Source: RGIG250 sp045616885 (lineage in GTDB: Bacteria; Bacillota; Negativicutes; Selenomonadales; Selenomonadaceae). Taken from it: a stretch of 7,050 nt of DNA. A program made the translations under genes and the position numbers. This document shows positions 1 to 5,396 of this stretch, one piece after another; the first letter of the stretch is position 1, and each line of letters begins with the position of its first letter. The notes under the pieces are model-generated. The model saw only the letters and a list, made by a program, of their open reading frames with translations. It was not told where the DNA came from and did not search any database. Location: the NCBI GenBank assembly GCA_045616885.1, contig JAZLHS010000074.1, positions 1-7,050 on the forward strand, in the 5' to 3' direction.

Positions 1-1
1 C

Positions 2-24
2 CCGCCCTTGTGGGCGGTCTTTTT
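2..24 (+). terminator. Rho-independent terminator of an upstream gene outside the window
   Basis: A six-base-pair GC-only stem (CCGCCC at 2-7 with GGGCGG at 12-17) closes a four-base loop (TTGT). It is followed at once by TCTTTTT. This is a textbook intrinsic terminator on the plus strand. The gene it ends lies before position 1 and cannot be identified. It insulates the ABC transporter operon that starts about 100 bases later. Confidence 0.85.
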
Positions 25-48
25 ATACGGAATTTTTGACTATAACAG

Positions 49-86
49 CAAATAAAGAGAAATCTGCATCAATATTTCTTTGTTTG
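49..86. repeat. Imperfect inverted repeat abutting the -35 box of the transporter promoter
   Basis: The arms at 49-63 and 72-86 face each other around an eight-base centre (64-71). Twelve of fifteen positions are Watson-Crick complementary, two are G-T and one is a mismatch (61 with 74). The right arm ends two bases before the -35 hexamer at 89. That is a usual place for an activator or repressor dyad. The sequence is A/T-rich, so part of the symmetry could be chance. No regulator family is recognised from it. Confidence 0.35.
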
Positions 87-88
87 TA

Positions 89-117
89 TTGTCAGTTGGA
101 ATTTAATTTGTTAAAAT
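89..117 (+). promoter_or_regulatory. Sigma70/SigA-type promoter of the ABC transporter operon
   Basis: The -35 box TTGTCA (89-94, five of six consensus bases) and the -10 box TAAAAT (112-117, five of six) are separated by exactly 17 bases. TG at 109-110 gives an extended -10 (TGT before TAAAAT). Transcription would start near 124, leaving a leader of about 50 bases before the ATG at 174. The match is good in both boxes and in spacing, and it lies upstream of a complete operon. Confidence 0.75.
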
Positions 118-118
118 G

Positions 119-132
119 TTCCCAATTAGGAA
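119..132. promoter_or_regulatory. Candidate operator: near-perfect palindrome over the predicted transcription start
   Basis: TTCCCAATTAGGAA is symmetric in six of seven base pairs, with only the 123/128 pair broken. It covers the predicted start point (about 124), where a bound repressor would block RNA polymerase. No known operator consensus is recognised. The symmetry is visible, but the regulatory role is inference. Confidence 0.35.
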
Positions 133-146
133 TGCCTGTTGGCGCT

Positions 147-161
147 ATTTAATTATTAAAT
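147..161. promoter_or_regulatory. Perfect 7-1-7 inverted repeat in the leader; possible Fur/PerR-family box
   Basis: ATTTAAT-T-ATTAAAT is a perfect 7-1-7 palindrome ending one base before the GAGGTGG ribosome binding site. Fur-family boxes have this 7-1-7 architecture. The TAATNATTA core is identical to the centre of the Bacillus Fur and PerR consensus boxes, but the outer bases match poorly for Fur and only partly for PerR. It is purely A/T, so chance symmetry is a real alternative. It lies about 25-40 bases downstream of the predicted transcription start, so it would act as a roadblock operator if real. Confidence 0.35.
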
Positions 162-168
162 GAGGTGG
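162..168 (+). promoter_or_regulatory. Ribosome binding site fixing the start of the solute-binding protein
   Basis: GAGGTGG lies five bases before ATG at 174. An in-frame GTG at 165 is inside this Shine-Dalgarno sequence, so it cannot be the start. Using 174 also gives a clean lipoprotein signal peptide beginning MKLKSLL. Confidence 0.85.
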
Positions 169-173
169 AATGT

Positions 174-1214
174 ATGAAATTAAAATCTCTTTTGGCAATG
201 GCTTTGGCCGGTGTAATGATGATATCTGCCGGCTGTGGCGGCGGCGACAAGAAGCAGGAGACAAAAGCAGCCAATAAGGCTCCGCAGAAGCTGACGATGT
301 ACTGGGGTGCATTGGAAGACTTTATGGCAAAGGATATTGCCGAATTTGAGAAAGAAACCGGTATCAAGGTTGAGGCTGTCCGTATGTCCAGCGGCGAGAC
401 ACTGGCTCGCATTAAGGCGGAGAAGAACAATCCTAAGGCAAGCCTGTGGTTCGGCGGCCCGGCTGACGGTCAGATTCAGGCAAAGGCAGACGGACTTCTC
501 GAAAAATATGTTTCTCCCAATGCAGCGAAGATTCCCGACCAGTTCAAGGATAAGGACGGATACTGGACCGGCGTATATATCGGCTATTTGGGATTTGCCT
601 CTAATGACAAGCTGCTGAAGGAGAAGGGCGTAGCTGCTCCGAAGACTTGGGAGGACCTTCTGAAACCGGAGTTTAAGGGTCAGATAGTCAGTGCAAACCC
701 GGGCAGCTCCGGCACGGCCTACACAATGCTGGCTACCCTCGTCCAGCTGAAGGGTGAAGAAGATGGCCTGAAGTACATGAAGGCTCTCGATAAGCAGATG
801 AAGAACTATCAGAAGAGCGGTACCGCTCCGGCTCGACTGGCCGGTCAGGGCGAGTGCATGGTGGGTATTTCCTTCCTCCATGACGCTATTAAGTACCGTG
901 AAGAGGGCATGAAGGATCTAGTTCTCACTGCTCCGGCTGAGGGTACCGGCTACGAAATCGGTGCTGTATCTCTCATCAAAGGTGGCCCGGATCAGGAGGC
1001 AGCCAAGAAGTTTATTGACTGGTGCCTGACTGCCAAGGCTCAGGAAATCGGTCAGACTGTTGGCTCCTATCAGTTCTTGCCTCATCCGGATGCAAAGCAG
1101 CCGAAGCAGGCAGCTGAGCTCAGCTCAACGAAGCTTATCAAATACGACTTCGCTTGGGCAGGTGCAAACCGCAGCAAGCTTGTAGAGAAGTGGAATAAGA
1201 CTATTAAGGAATAA
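174..1214 (+). CDS. ABC transporter solute-binding lipoprotein, Fe3+/AfuA-type family
   Basis: This 346-residue protein captures the transported solute outside the membrane and delivers it to the permease encoded next. Residues 1-20 form a lipoprotein signal peptide (MKLK, a hydrophobic stretch, then the lipobox S-A-G-C), and Cys21 would be lipidated. A Lys/Gln-rich linker (about 22-40) precedes the periplasmic-binding fold (SBP_bac_6/ferric-type). Family features include the TMYWGALEDF first strand, the FGGPADG segment near 94, the NPGSSGTAY hinge segment near 175, and GTGYEIG near 257-263. The protein lacks the adjacent Tyr-Tyr pair that binds ferric ion in FbpA. It has His236-Asp237 and Glu261, spaced much like the His-Asp/Glu ligands of the sugar-phosphate binder AfuA as I recall them. 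The substrate is therefore uncertain: ferric ion, hexose phosphate or another anionic solute. The family assignment is firm. The gene heads the operon. Confidence 0.9.
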   Translation: MKLKSLLAMALAGVMMISAGCGGGDKKQETKAANKAPQKLTMYWGALEDFMAKDIAEFEKETGIKVEAVRMSSGETLARIKAEKNNPKASLWFGGPADGQIQAKADGLLEKYVSPNAAKIPDQFKDKDGYWTGVYIGYLGFASNDKLLKEKGVAAPKTWEDLLKPEFKGQIVSANPGSSGTAYTMLATLVQLKGEEDGLKYMKALDKQMKNYQKSGTAPARLAGQGECMVGISFLHDAIKYREEGMKDLVLTAPAEGTGYEIGAVSLIKGGPDQEAAKKFIDWCLTAKAQEIGQTVGSYQFLPHPDAKQPKQAAELSSTKLIKYDFAWAGANRSKLVEKWNKTIKE

Positions 1215-1218
1215 AAAT

Positions 1219-1249
1219 ATGGGCCGTCTGCCTTCGGCGGACGGCCCAT
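1219..1249 (+). terminator. Very stable intercistronic hairpin between binding-protein and permease genes
   Basis: A 12-base-pair stem pairs 1221-1232 with 1236-1247, with one G-T pair at 1229/1239 and a TTC loop. A further A-T pair and T-A pair extend it outward. It starts five bases after the stop codon of the binding-protein gene. The tract after it is only ATTCTTT, so it is probably a partial terminator and/or a barrier to 3' exonuclease. Either would favour a high ratio of binding protein to permease, as in many ABC operons. The permease ribosome binding site (AGGAG at 1255-1259) begins six bases after the hairpin. Confidence 0.75.
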
Positions 1250-1265
1250 TCTTTAGGAGATTTCT

Positions 1266-2960
1266 ATGCCTGAGAAACAATACAGCAATCTGTCTCTGAA
1301 ATGGGATGAGATGCAGAAGATACTCCGGGATCCAATACTGCTGGGAACAATTATAACAGTACTGATATCACTGGTGATATTCATTTTGTGGCCGCTCTAT
1401 GAAGTTCTGGCGCAGAGCTTTTGGGCAGACGAGGGGGGACTGACTCTCCGTTATTATCAGGAGTCACTGCGGCAGACAGAGAATATAGAGGTACTGCGCA
1501 ATACTATCGGGCTCTGTCTGTTTGTGAGTTTCTTCTCAACGGCTATCGGTTTTGTTTTCGCCTATGCAGATGCCTATCTTAAAATTCCCTGCCGTGGGTT
1601 GTTCAAGGTCATAGCAATTCTCCCGATTATAAGCCCGCCATTTGCTCTGGCCATGAGTTTCATTATGCTCTTTGGTCAGCAGGGCTTTGTCAGTAAAGTC
1701 ATTTTGGGAATAAAGGATGCTAATGTCTACGGCTTTGCCGGATTGGCAACGGTGCAGATTCTTACCTTTTTCCCGATTGCGTATCTTGTGCTGGCCGGCC
1801 TGCTGAGACAGATTGACCCGAGCCTTGAGGAGGCCAGCCGCAATCTTGGGGCCAGCCGATGGCAAACCTTTAAGACTGTACTGCTGCCTCTCTTGACACC
1901 GGGCATTGCAAACAGTTTCCTGCTTGTATTCATCCAGACGGCAGCTGATTTCGGCAATCCGATGGTCATCGGTGGAAATTTCAATACAATGGCGGCTCAG
2001 GTTTATCTGCAGGCCATGGGTAACTACGATATTAAGGGCGGTACTGCGCTGGCGACGGTGCTGCTCACTCTGTCTGTGCTGATGTTTGTGGTACAGAAAT
2101 ACTGGGTCGGCGGCAAGAGCTATGTTACCCTCACCGGAAAACCAAGCCGTGTGAGAGAACTGATAGACGATAAGGCAGTAATCGCTGCCGTTGGCATTCC
2201 CTGCTTGTTTATCAGTGCTTTTATTGCTGTCCTGTATATATTGATTCCTATAGGCAGCTTTGTAAATCTTTGGGGCATTGACTACACATTTACAACACGC
2301 CACTATACATATATCTGGAATCTTGGTACAAAGCCGATAATCGATACAACTGTCCTTAGCCTTATAAGTATGCCGATAACCGGTATACTGGGCATGGTTA
2401 TAGCATACCTTATTGTCAGGAAAAGATTTCTTGGCCGCGGCATAATAGAGTTTACCTCTTTGTTAAGCCTTGCTGTACCGGGGACTGTTATCGGTATGGG
2501 ATACGTCCTTGCGTACAATCAGCCGCCGCTTATACTCACCGGTACGGCTACAATTATTGTGCTGAGCTTCGTTTTCCGCAGTATGCCCGTTGGCATAAGA
2601 GCAGGTGTGGCGAGCCTACAGCAGATAGACCCGGCAATAGAGGAAGCTGCGCAGGATTTAGGCGCCGATAGCTTCCGAGTGTTCCATTCCGTTACCATTC
2701 CTCTGATAAAGTCTGCGTTCTTTAGCGGACTGGTATATAGCTTTGTTCGTTCTATGACTGCAGTCAGCGCTGTTATCTTCCTTGTAAGTGCCAGCTACAA
2801 TCTGTTGACGGTAGCTATCATGAGTCAGGTCGATGTTGGTCGTCTCGGTGTGGCGGCTGCTTACAGCACAGTCTTAATAGTGATTGTCCTTGCTGTTGTC
2901 GGAGTGCTGACATTCTGCCTCGGTAAGATGGGTGTAAAGGTAACCAACCTGCAGGGATAA
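1266..2960 (+). CDS. ABC transporter permease, fused two-domain type (FbpB/AfuB-like)
   Basis: This 564-residue inner-membrane protein forms the whole translocation channel in one chain. Two MetI-like (BPD_transp_1) permease domains lie in tandem, roughly residues 75-285 and 355-555. Each has its own EAA loop, which docks on the ATPase: EEASRNLGASRW near 188-199 and EEAAQDLGADSF near 459-470. Both are followed by the typical P-L hydrophobic segment. Hydrophobic runs suggest about twelve membrane segments, beginning near residue 24. The 560-residue length and internal duplication are usual for the ferric/AfuB branch, in contrast to transporters with two separate permeases. AGGAG at 1255-1259 lies six bases before the ATG. 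A 51-base gap holding the hairpin separates it from the binding-protein gene, and only 12 bases separate it from the ATPase gene. It carries no solute-specificity motif I can read. Confidence 0.93.
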   Translation: MPEKQYSNLSLKWDEMQKILRDPILLGTIITVLISLVIFILWPLYEVLAQSFWADEGGLTLRYYQESLRQTENIEVLRNTIGLCLFVSFFSTAIGFVFAYADAYLKIPCRGLFKVIAILPIISPPFALAMSFIMLFGQQGFVSKVILGIKDANVYGFAGLATVQILTFFPIAYLVLAGLLRQIDPSLEEASRNLGASRWQTFKTVLLPLLTPGIANSFLLVFIQTAADFGNPMVIGGNFNTMAAQVYLQAMGNYDIKGGTALATVLLTLSVLMFVVQKYWVGGKSYVTLTGKPSRVRELIDDKAVIAAVGIPCLFISAFIAVLYILIPIGSFVNLWGIDYTFTTRHYTYIWNLGTKPIIDTTVLSLISMPITGILGMVIAYLIVRKRFLGRGIIEFTSLLSLAVPGTVIGMGYVLAYNQPPLILTGTATIIVLSFVFRSMPVGIRAGVASLQQIDPAIEEAAQDLGADSFRVFHSVTIPLIKSAFFSGLVYSFVRSMTAVSAVIFLVSASYNLLTVAIMSQVDVGRLGVAAAYSTVLIVIVLAVVGVLTFCLGKMGVKVTNLQG

Positions 2961-2972
2961 AGGAGAAGAAAC

Positions 2973-4043
2973 ATGGCGACAAAAGTAGTAATAAAAGATT
3001 TAAAGAAGATTTATCCGGGTCATGAAGGTACTCCTGTCACTGCTGTCTCCGGAGTAAATATTAACATTGAGCCGGGGGAGTTCGTAACGTTGCTTGGCCC
3101 CAGTGGCTGCGGAAAGACAACCATCCTTCGGATGATTGCCGGATTTGAGATTCCTACAGCCGGTGATATATACATCGGCGATGAGCGGGTGAACAGTCTG
3201 ACTCCGGACAAGCGGGACACCGCGATGGTCTTTCAGAGCTATGCTCTTTTCCCTCATTTGAATATATTTGACAATGTTGCCTATGGACTGAAGATAAAGA
3301 AGCTCCCAAAGGCAGAAATTGAGGAAAAGGTACAGCGGATTTTAGCGTTGGTAGGACTTACCGGGATGGAAAAGCGGGCACCGAATCAGCTGTCCGGTGG
3401 TCAGCAGCAGCGAGTGGCGCTGGCTCGTGCGCTTGTCATGGAGCCGGGCGTACTGCTGTTTGATGAGCCGCTGAGCAACCTTGATGCTAAGCTCCGCGTA
3501 TATATGCGCAGTGAGATTCATAAGATTCAGCGTAGCGTAGGGATAACCAGCATATATGTTACTCATGACCAGAGCGAAGCCATGAGTCTCAGCGATAGAA
3601 TCATCATAATGAATAACGGAAAAATTGAGCAGATTGGTACGCCTCACGAGGTTTACGCTCAGCCGGCTACGGAGTTTGTTGCTGATTTTATCGGTACGGC
3701 AAACATCATTCCTGCAACAGTTACAGCAGCTGATGACAGCAGCGTAACAGTAGAGATTATGGGTCAAAGCTATAAGAAATCAATGCCGAATGACTTCGTC
3801 GCCGGGGAAGCCTGCAAGGTGATAACTCGCCCTGAAAGCATGACTCTCGGAAACGATGGACTTAAAGGAAAAGTGGTTTCCAGTGTATTCATGGGTGAGA
3901 GCCAGGACTATGTGGTGGCTCTTGATGGAGACGAAAAGACCGTCTTTGTGAAGAAGTACAACCCCAATCCTGCAAATGTGTTCAAGCCCGGGGATGATGT
4001 GTCGGTGTCTGTTGATGTTGACAGTATTCACGTAATAAGATAA
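2973..4043 (+). CDS. ABC transporter ATP-binding protein with TOBE-type C-terminus (FbpC/AfuC/PotA-like)
   Basis: This 356-residue cytoplasmic ATPase powers the transporter. All nucleotide-binding motifs are intact: Walker A GPSGCGKT (42-49), Q-loop Gln88, signature LSGGQQQR (140-147), Walker B VLLFDEP (160-166, with Asp164 and Glu165), D-loop SNLD (168-171) and switch His198 in THDQ. The region after about residue 240 is the regulatory/TOBE extension found in sugar, polyamine and ferric-type importers; ITRPESMTL (about 284-292) marks its TOBE repeat. The ATG is preceded by AAGGAG (2960-2965), just after the permease stop with a 12-base gap, so the two are translationally close. The next likely terminator is at 4046-4073, making this the last gene of the operon. 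Motifs prove an active ATPase, but they do not define the substrate. Confidence 0.95.
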   Translation: MATKVVIKDLKKIYPGHEGTPVTAVSGVNINIEPGEFVTLLGPSGCGKTTILRMIAGFEIPTAGDIYIGDERVNSLTPDKRDTAMVFQSYALFPHLNIFDNVAYGLKIKKLPKAEIEEKVQRILALVGLTGMEKRAPNQLSGGQQQRVALARALVMEPGVLLFDEPLSNLDAKLRVYMRSEIHKIQRSVGITSIYVTHDQSEAMSLSDRIIIMNNGKIEQIGTPHEVYAQPATEFVADFIGTANIIPATVTAADDSSVTVEIMGQSYKKSMPNDFVAGEACKVITRPESMTLGNDGLKGKVVSSVFMGESQDYVVALDGDEKTVFVKKYNPNPANVFKPGDDVSVSVDVDSIHVIR

Positions 4044-4045
4044 GA

Positions 4046-4073
4046 AATAGTTGTCGGACAACATTGGTTTTTT
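4046..4073 (+). terminator. Likely terminator of the ABC transporter operon
   Basis: The GTTGT/ACAAC stem (4050-4054 with 4058-4062, loop CGG) is extended by AAT/ATT (4046-4048 with 4063-4065) across one bulged A. After GG comes a run of six T (4068-4073). The stem is A/T-rich and modest, so it is weaker than the other terminators here. Its place directly after the last stop codon and its T-run support the call. Confidence 0.55.
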
Positions 4074-4084
4074 ACCTCTGGTTG

Positions 4085-4113
4085 TTGACGAATCAACATC
4101 ATTATGGTATTAT
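4085..4113 (+). promoter_or_regulatory. Promoter of the tRNA-Leu gene
   Basis: TTGACG (-35, 4085-4090, five of six) and TATTAT (-10, 4108-4113, five of six) are 17 bases apart. TG at 4105-4106 gives an extended -10. The predicted start near 4120 leaves a short 5' leader before the mature tRNA at 4137, as usual for a tRNA precursor trimmed by RNase P. The -35 box lies inside a small dyad, TGTTGA-CGAA-TCAACA (4083-4098). Confidence 0.75.
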
Positions 4114-4136
4114 TTCTTAGTCAACTTTATATTGAT

Positions 4137-4222
4137 GCCGAAGTGGCGGAATTGGCAGACGCACTTGACTCAAAATCAAGCGACCACAAATCGTGCGGGT
4201 TCGAGTCCCGCCTTCGGCACCA
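4137..4222 (+). tRNA. tRNA-Leu, anticodon CAA
   Basis: The cloverleaf is complete. The acceptor stem GCCGAAG (4137-4143) pairs with CTTCGGC (4212-4218). The D arm contains GGCGGAATTGGCAGACGC. The anticodon stem CTTGA/TCAAG (4164-4168 with 4176-4180) holds the loop CTCAAAA, with CAA at 4171-4173. A long class II variable arm (about 4181-4194, CGA pairing with TCG) is typical of leucine tRNA. The T arm is GCGGG-TTCGAGT-CCCGC (4195-4211). The discriminator base is A, as required for leucyl-tRNA synthetase, and CCA is encoded. It reads UUG codons. It is a single-gene unit with its own promoter and terminator. Confidence 0.97.
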
Positions 4223-4232
4223 AAGTGAAATC

Positions 4233-4262
4233 AAAGCCTCGCAGATATCTGCGGGGCTTTTC
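4233..4262 (+). terminator. Rho-independent terminator of the tRNA-Leu gene
   Basis: The stem AAAGCCTCGCAG / CTGCGGGGCTTT (4233-4244 with 4249-4260) has twelve pairs, including one G-T pair (4239/4254), and the loop is ATAT. The last Ts of the stem and TC beyond form the T tract (4258-4263). It starts eleven bases after the tRNA CCA end. Confidence 0.88.
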
Positions 4263-4320
4263 TTAGGTGCGTATTGTGTTTCAGCCGGGAAGTGTCTCGA
4301 TGGCACATTTTTACGAACGC

Positions 4321-4327
4321 AAAGGAG
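4321..4327 (+). promoter_or_regulatory. Ribosome binding site fixing a GTG start for dus
   Basis: AAAGGAG lies six bases before GTG at 4334. A longer reading frame from TTG at 4274 has no comparable site and would add about 20 residues that no Dus protein needs. The conserved LAPMEG flavin-binding segment begins at residue 5 from the GTG, which is the normal distance. Confidence 0.85.
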
Positions 4328-4333
4328 CTTTCC

Positions 4334-5320
4334 GTGAATTTATATTTAGCGCCCATGGAGGGCATAACAGGGTATTTATTCAGAAATGTGTTTCATGAGT
4401 TCTTCGGTACCGGAGTGACCAAATACTACACGCCGTTTCTTACGCCATGTCCCAAAAGAGCAATCAATGACAAGGAAATAGCTGAAGTGTTGCCGGAGCA
4501 CAATAAGAATTATCGCCTTGTTCCTCAGGTCATGACCGTTTCGGCAGATGATTTTAACAGCTTCAAGGCGAAGCTGAGAGATTTCGGCTATGAAGAAATA
4601 AACATTAATTTGGGCTGCCCATCAAGAACCGTGACCTCCAAGGGGAAGGGAGCCGGGGCTCTTGGAGATTTGCAAAGGCTGGAGAGTTTCCTTGACGGTG
4701 TATATAAGGACGGCGATAAAAATATCTCCATCAAGACAAGAATCGGGATTGATTATACCGAGGAATTCGGTCGATTGCTGGAGATATACAATCAGTATCC
4801 GGTGAAAGAGTTGACGATTCATCCCCGGCTGCTGAAAGAACAGTATAAGGGCGAACCGCATCGAGAAATATTTCTGGAAGCATTGCGCAGGGCGAAGATG
4901 CCGGTGTGCTACAATGGCGATATCAATACGGCAGAAGACTATCTTTCCCTCATGAAGCTTATAGCGGAGAATTCTGACCGAAAAATATCCGGAGTCATGA
5001 TGGGCAGGGGCGTTCTCAGAGATCCTGCCCTTATCAGAAAGATTCGTGCTGTTGCAGACGGGGAGGCCACCGCCGCCGAGTCAACACAGAATTATGGAGC
5101 GAAAAAGGAAGAAATAGCCGATTGGCTTTATAGACTGCAGGAAGTATACACCGAGAAGTTTTCCGGAGATATACCGGTGCTCTACAAGATGAAGGAGATA
5201 TGGGGACATCTTGGTCAGGGGATATACCGGGACAATGACAAGCTGCTGAAGAAAATTATGAAGAGCAGGAGCCTGTCAGAGTACGAAGGGTATCTTCAGA
5301 AAATGCTTGAGACAGATTAA
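4334..5320 (+). CDS. dus: tRNA-dihydrouridine synthase (Dus family)
   Basis: This 328-residue cytoplasmic flavoenzyme reduces uridines in the tRNA D-loop to dihydrouridine, using FMN and a nicotinamide cofactor. The N-terminal TIM barrel shows the family motifs in order: LAPMEGIT (5-12), INLGCPS with the catalytic Cys95, KTRIG (134-138; Lys134 is the usual substrate/FMN-contacting lysine), IHPR (162-165, with the conserved His and Arg), NGDI (194-197) and MGRGVLRDP (223-231). A C-terminal helical tRNA-binding region follows (about 245-328). The IHPR segment has Pro where many Dus proteins have Gly (IHGR), pointing to a branch outside the classic DusA/B/C types. Which uridine it modifies cannot be told. 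The length is normal. No convincing own promoter is visible in 4263-4320, so it may rely on read-through past the tRNA terminator or on an unrecognised promoter. Confidence 0.93.
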   Translation: MNLYLAPMEGITGYLFRNVFHEFFGTGVTKYYTPFLTPCPKRAINDKEIAEVLPEHNKNYRLVPQVMTVSADDFNSFKAKLRDFGYEEININLGCPSRTVTSKGKGAGALGDLQRLESFLDGVYKDGDKNISIKTRIGIDYTEEFGRLLEIYNQYPVKELTIHPRLLKEQYKGEPHREIFLEALRRAKMPVCYNGDINTAEDYLSLMKLIAENSDRKISGVMMGRGVLRDPALIRKIRAVADGEATAAESTQNYGAKKEEIADWLYRLQEVYTEKFSGDIPVLYKMKEIWGHLGQGIYRDNDKLLKKIMKSRSLSEYEGYLQKMLETD

Positions 5321-5339
5321 AGTTCATACGATAAATATA

Positions 5340-5385
5340 AAGAGGGACCGAGAAAAATGCGTGAACATTTTTCTCTGTCCCTCTT
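5340..5385. terminator. Long shared hairpin terminator between convergent genes
   Basis: Arms 5340-5359 and 5366-5385 form nineteen base pairs with a single C/T mismatch (5349/5376) around a six-base loop (5360-5365). The outer part is GC-rich (GAGGGAC/GTCCCTC) and the inner part is an A-run facing a T-run. The hairpin lies 19 bases after the dus stop and 11 bases from the stop of the opposing transporter gene. It probably ends both transcripts, since A and T runs within the arms can supply a U-tract on either strand. The downstream T tracts are weak, so part of its role may be to protect mRNA 3' ends. Confidence 0.8.
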
Positions 5386-5396
5386 GTGTATATAGA

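Noticed and set aside
180..881. Long minus-strand open frame (233 codons) opposite the binding-protein gene
   Set aside because: It is a codon-bias shadow of a clearly real gene, with Cys/Leu-rich meaningless sequence and no ribosome binding site.
1536..2303. Minus-strand open frame of 255 codons opposite the permease gene
   Set aside because: It lacks domain features, is rich in His/Gln/Cys as expected from antisense of a membrane protein, and overlaps a fully supported gene.
4137..4222. tRNA-Leu 3' end as an integration (att) site
   Set aside because: No integrase, direct repeat of the tRNA 3' end or foreign-looking gene follows; dus comes next.
4274..4333. Longer N-terminus for dus from a TTG codon
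   Set aside because: There is no Shine-Dalgarno site, and the extra residues precede the normal family start. AAAGGAG points to GTG 4334.
4051..4337. Two small plus-strand frames running through the tRNA-Leu gene
   Set aside because: Their translated sequence is mostly tRNA and terminator read as protein, and neither has a ribosome binding site.
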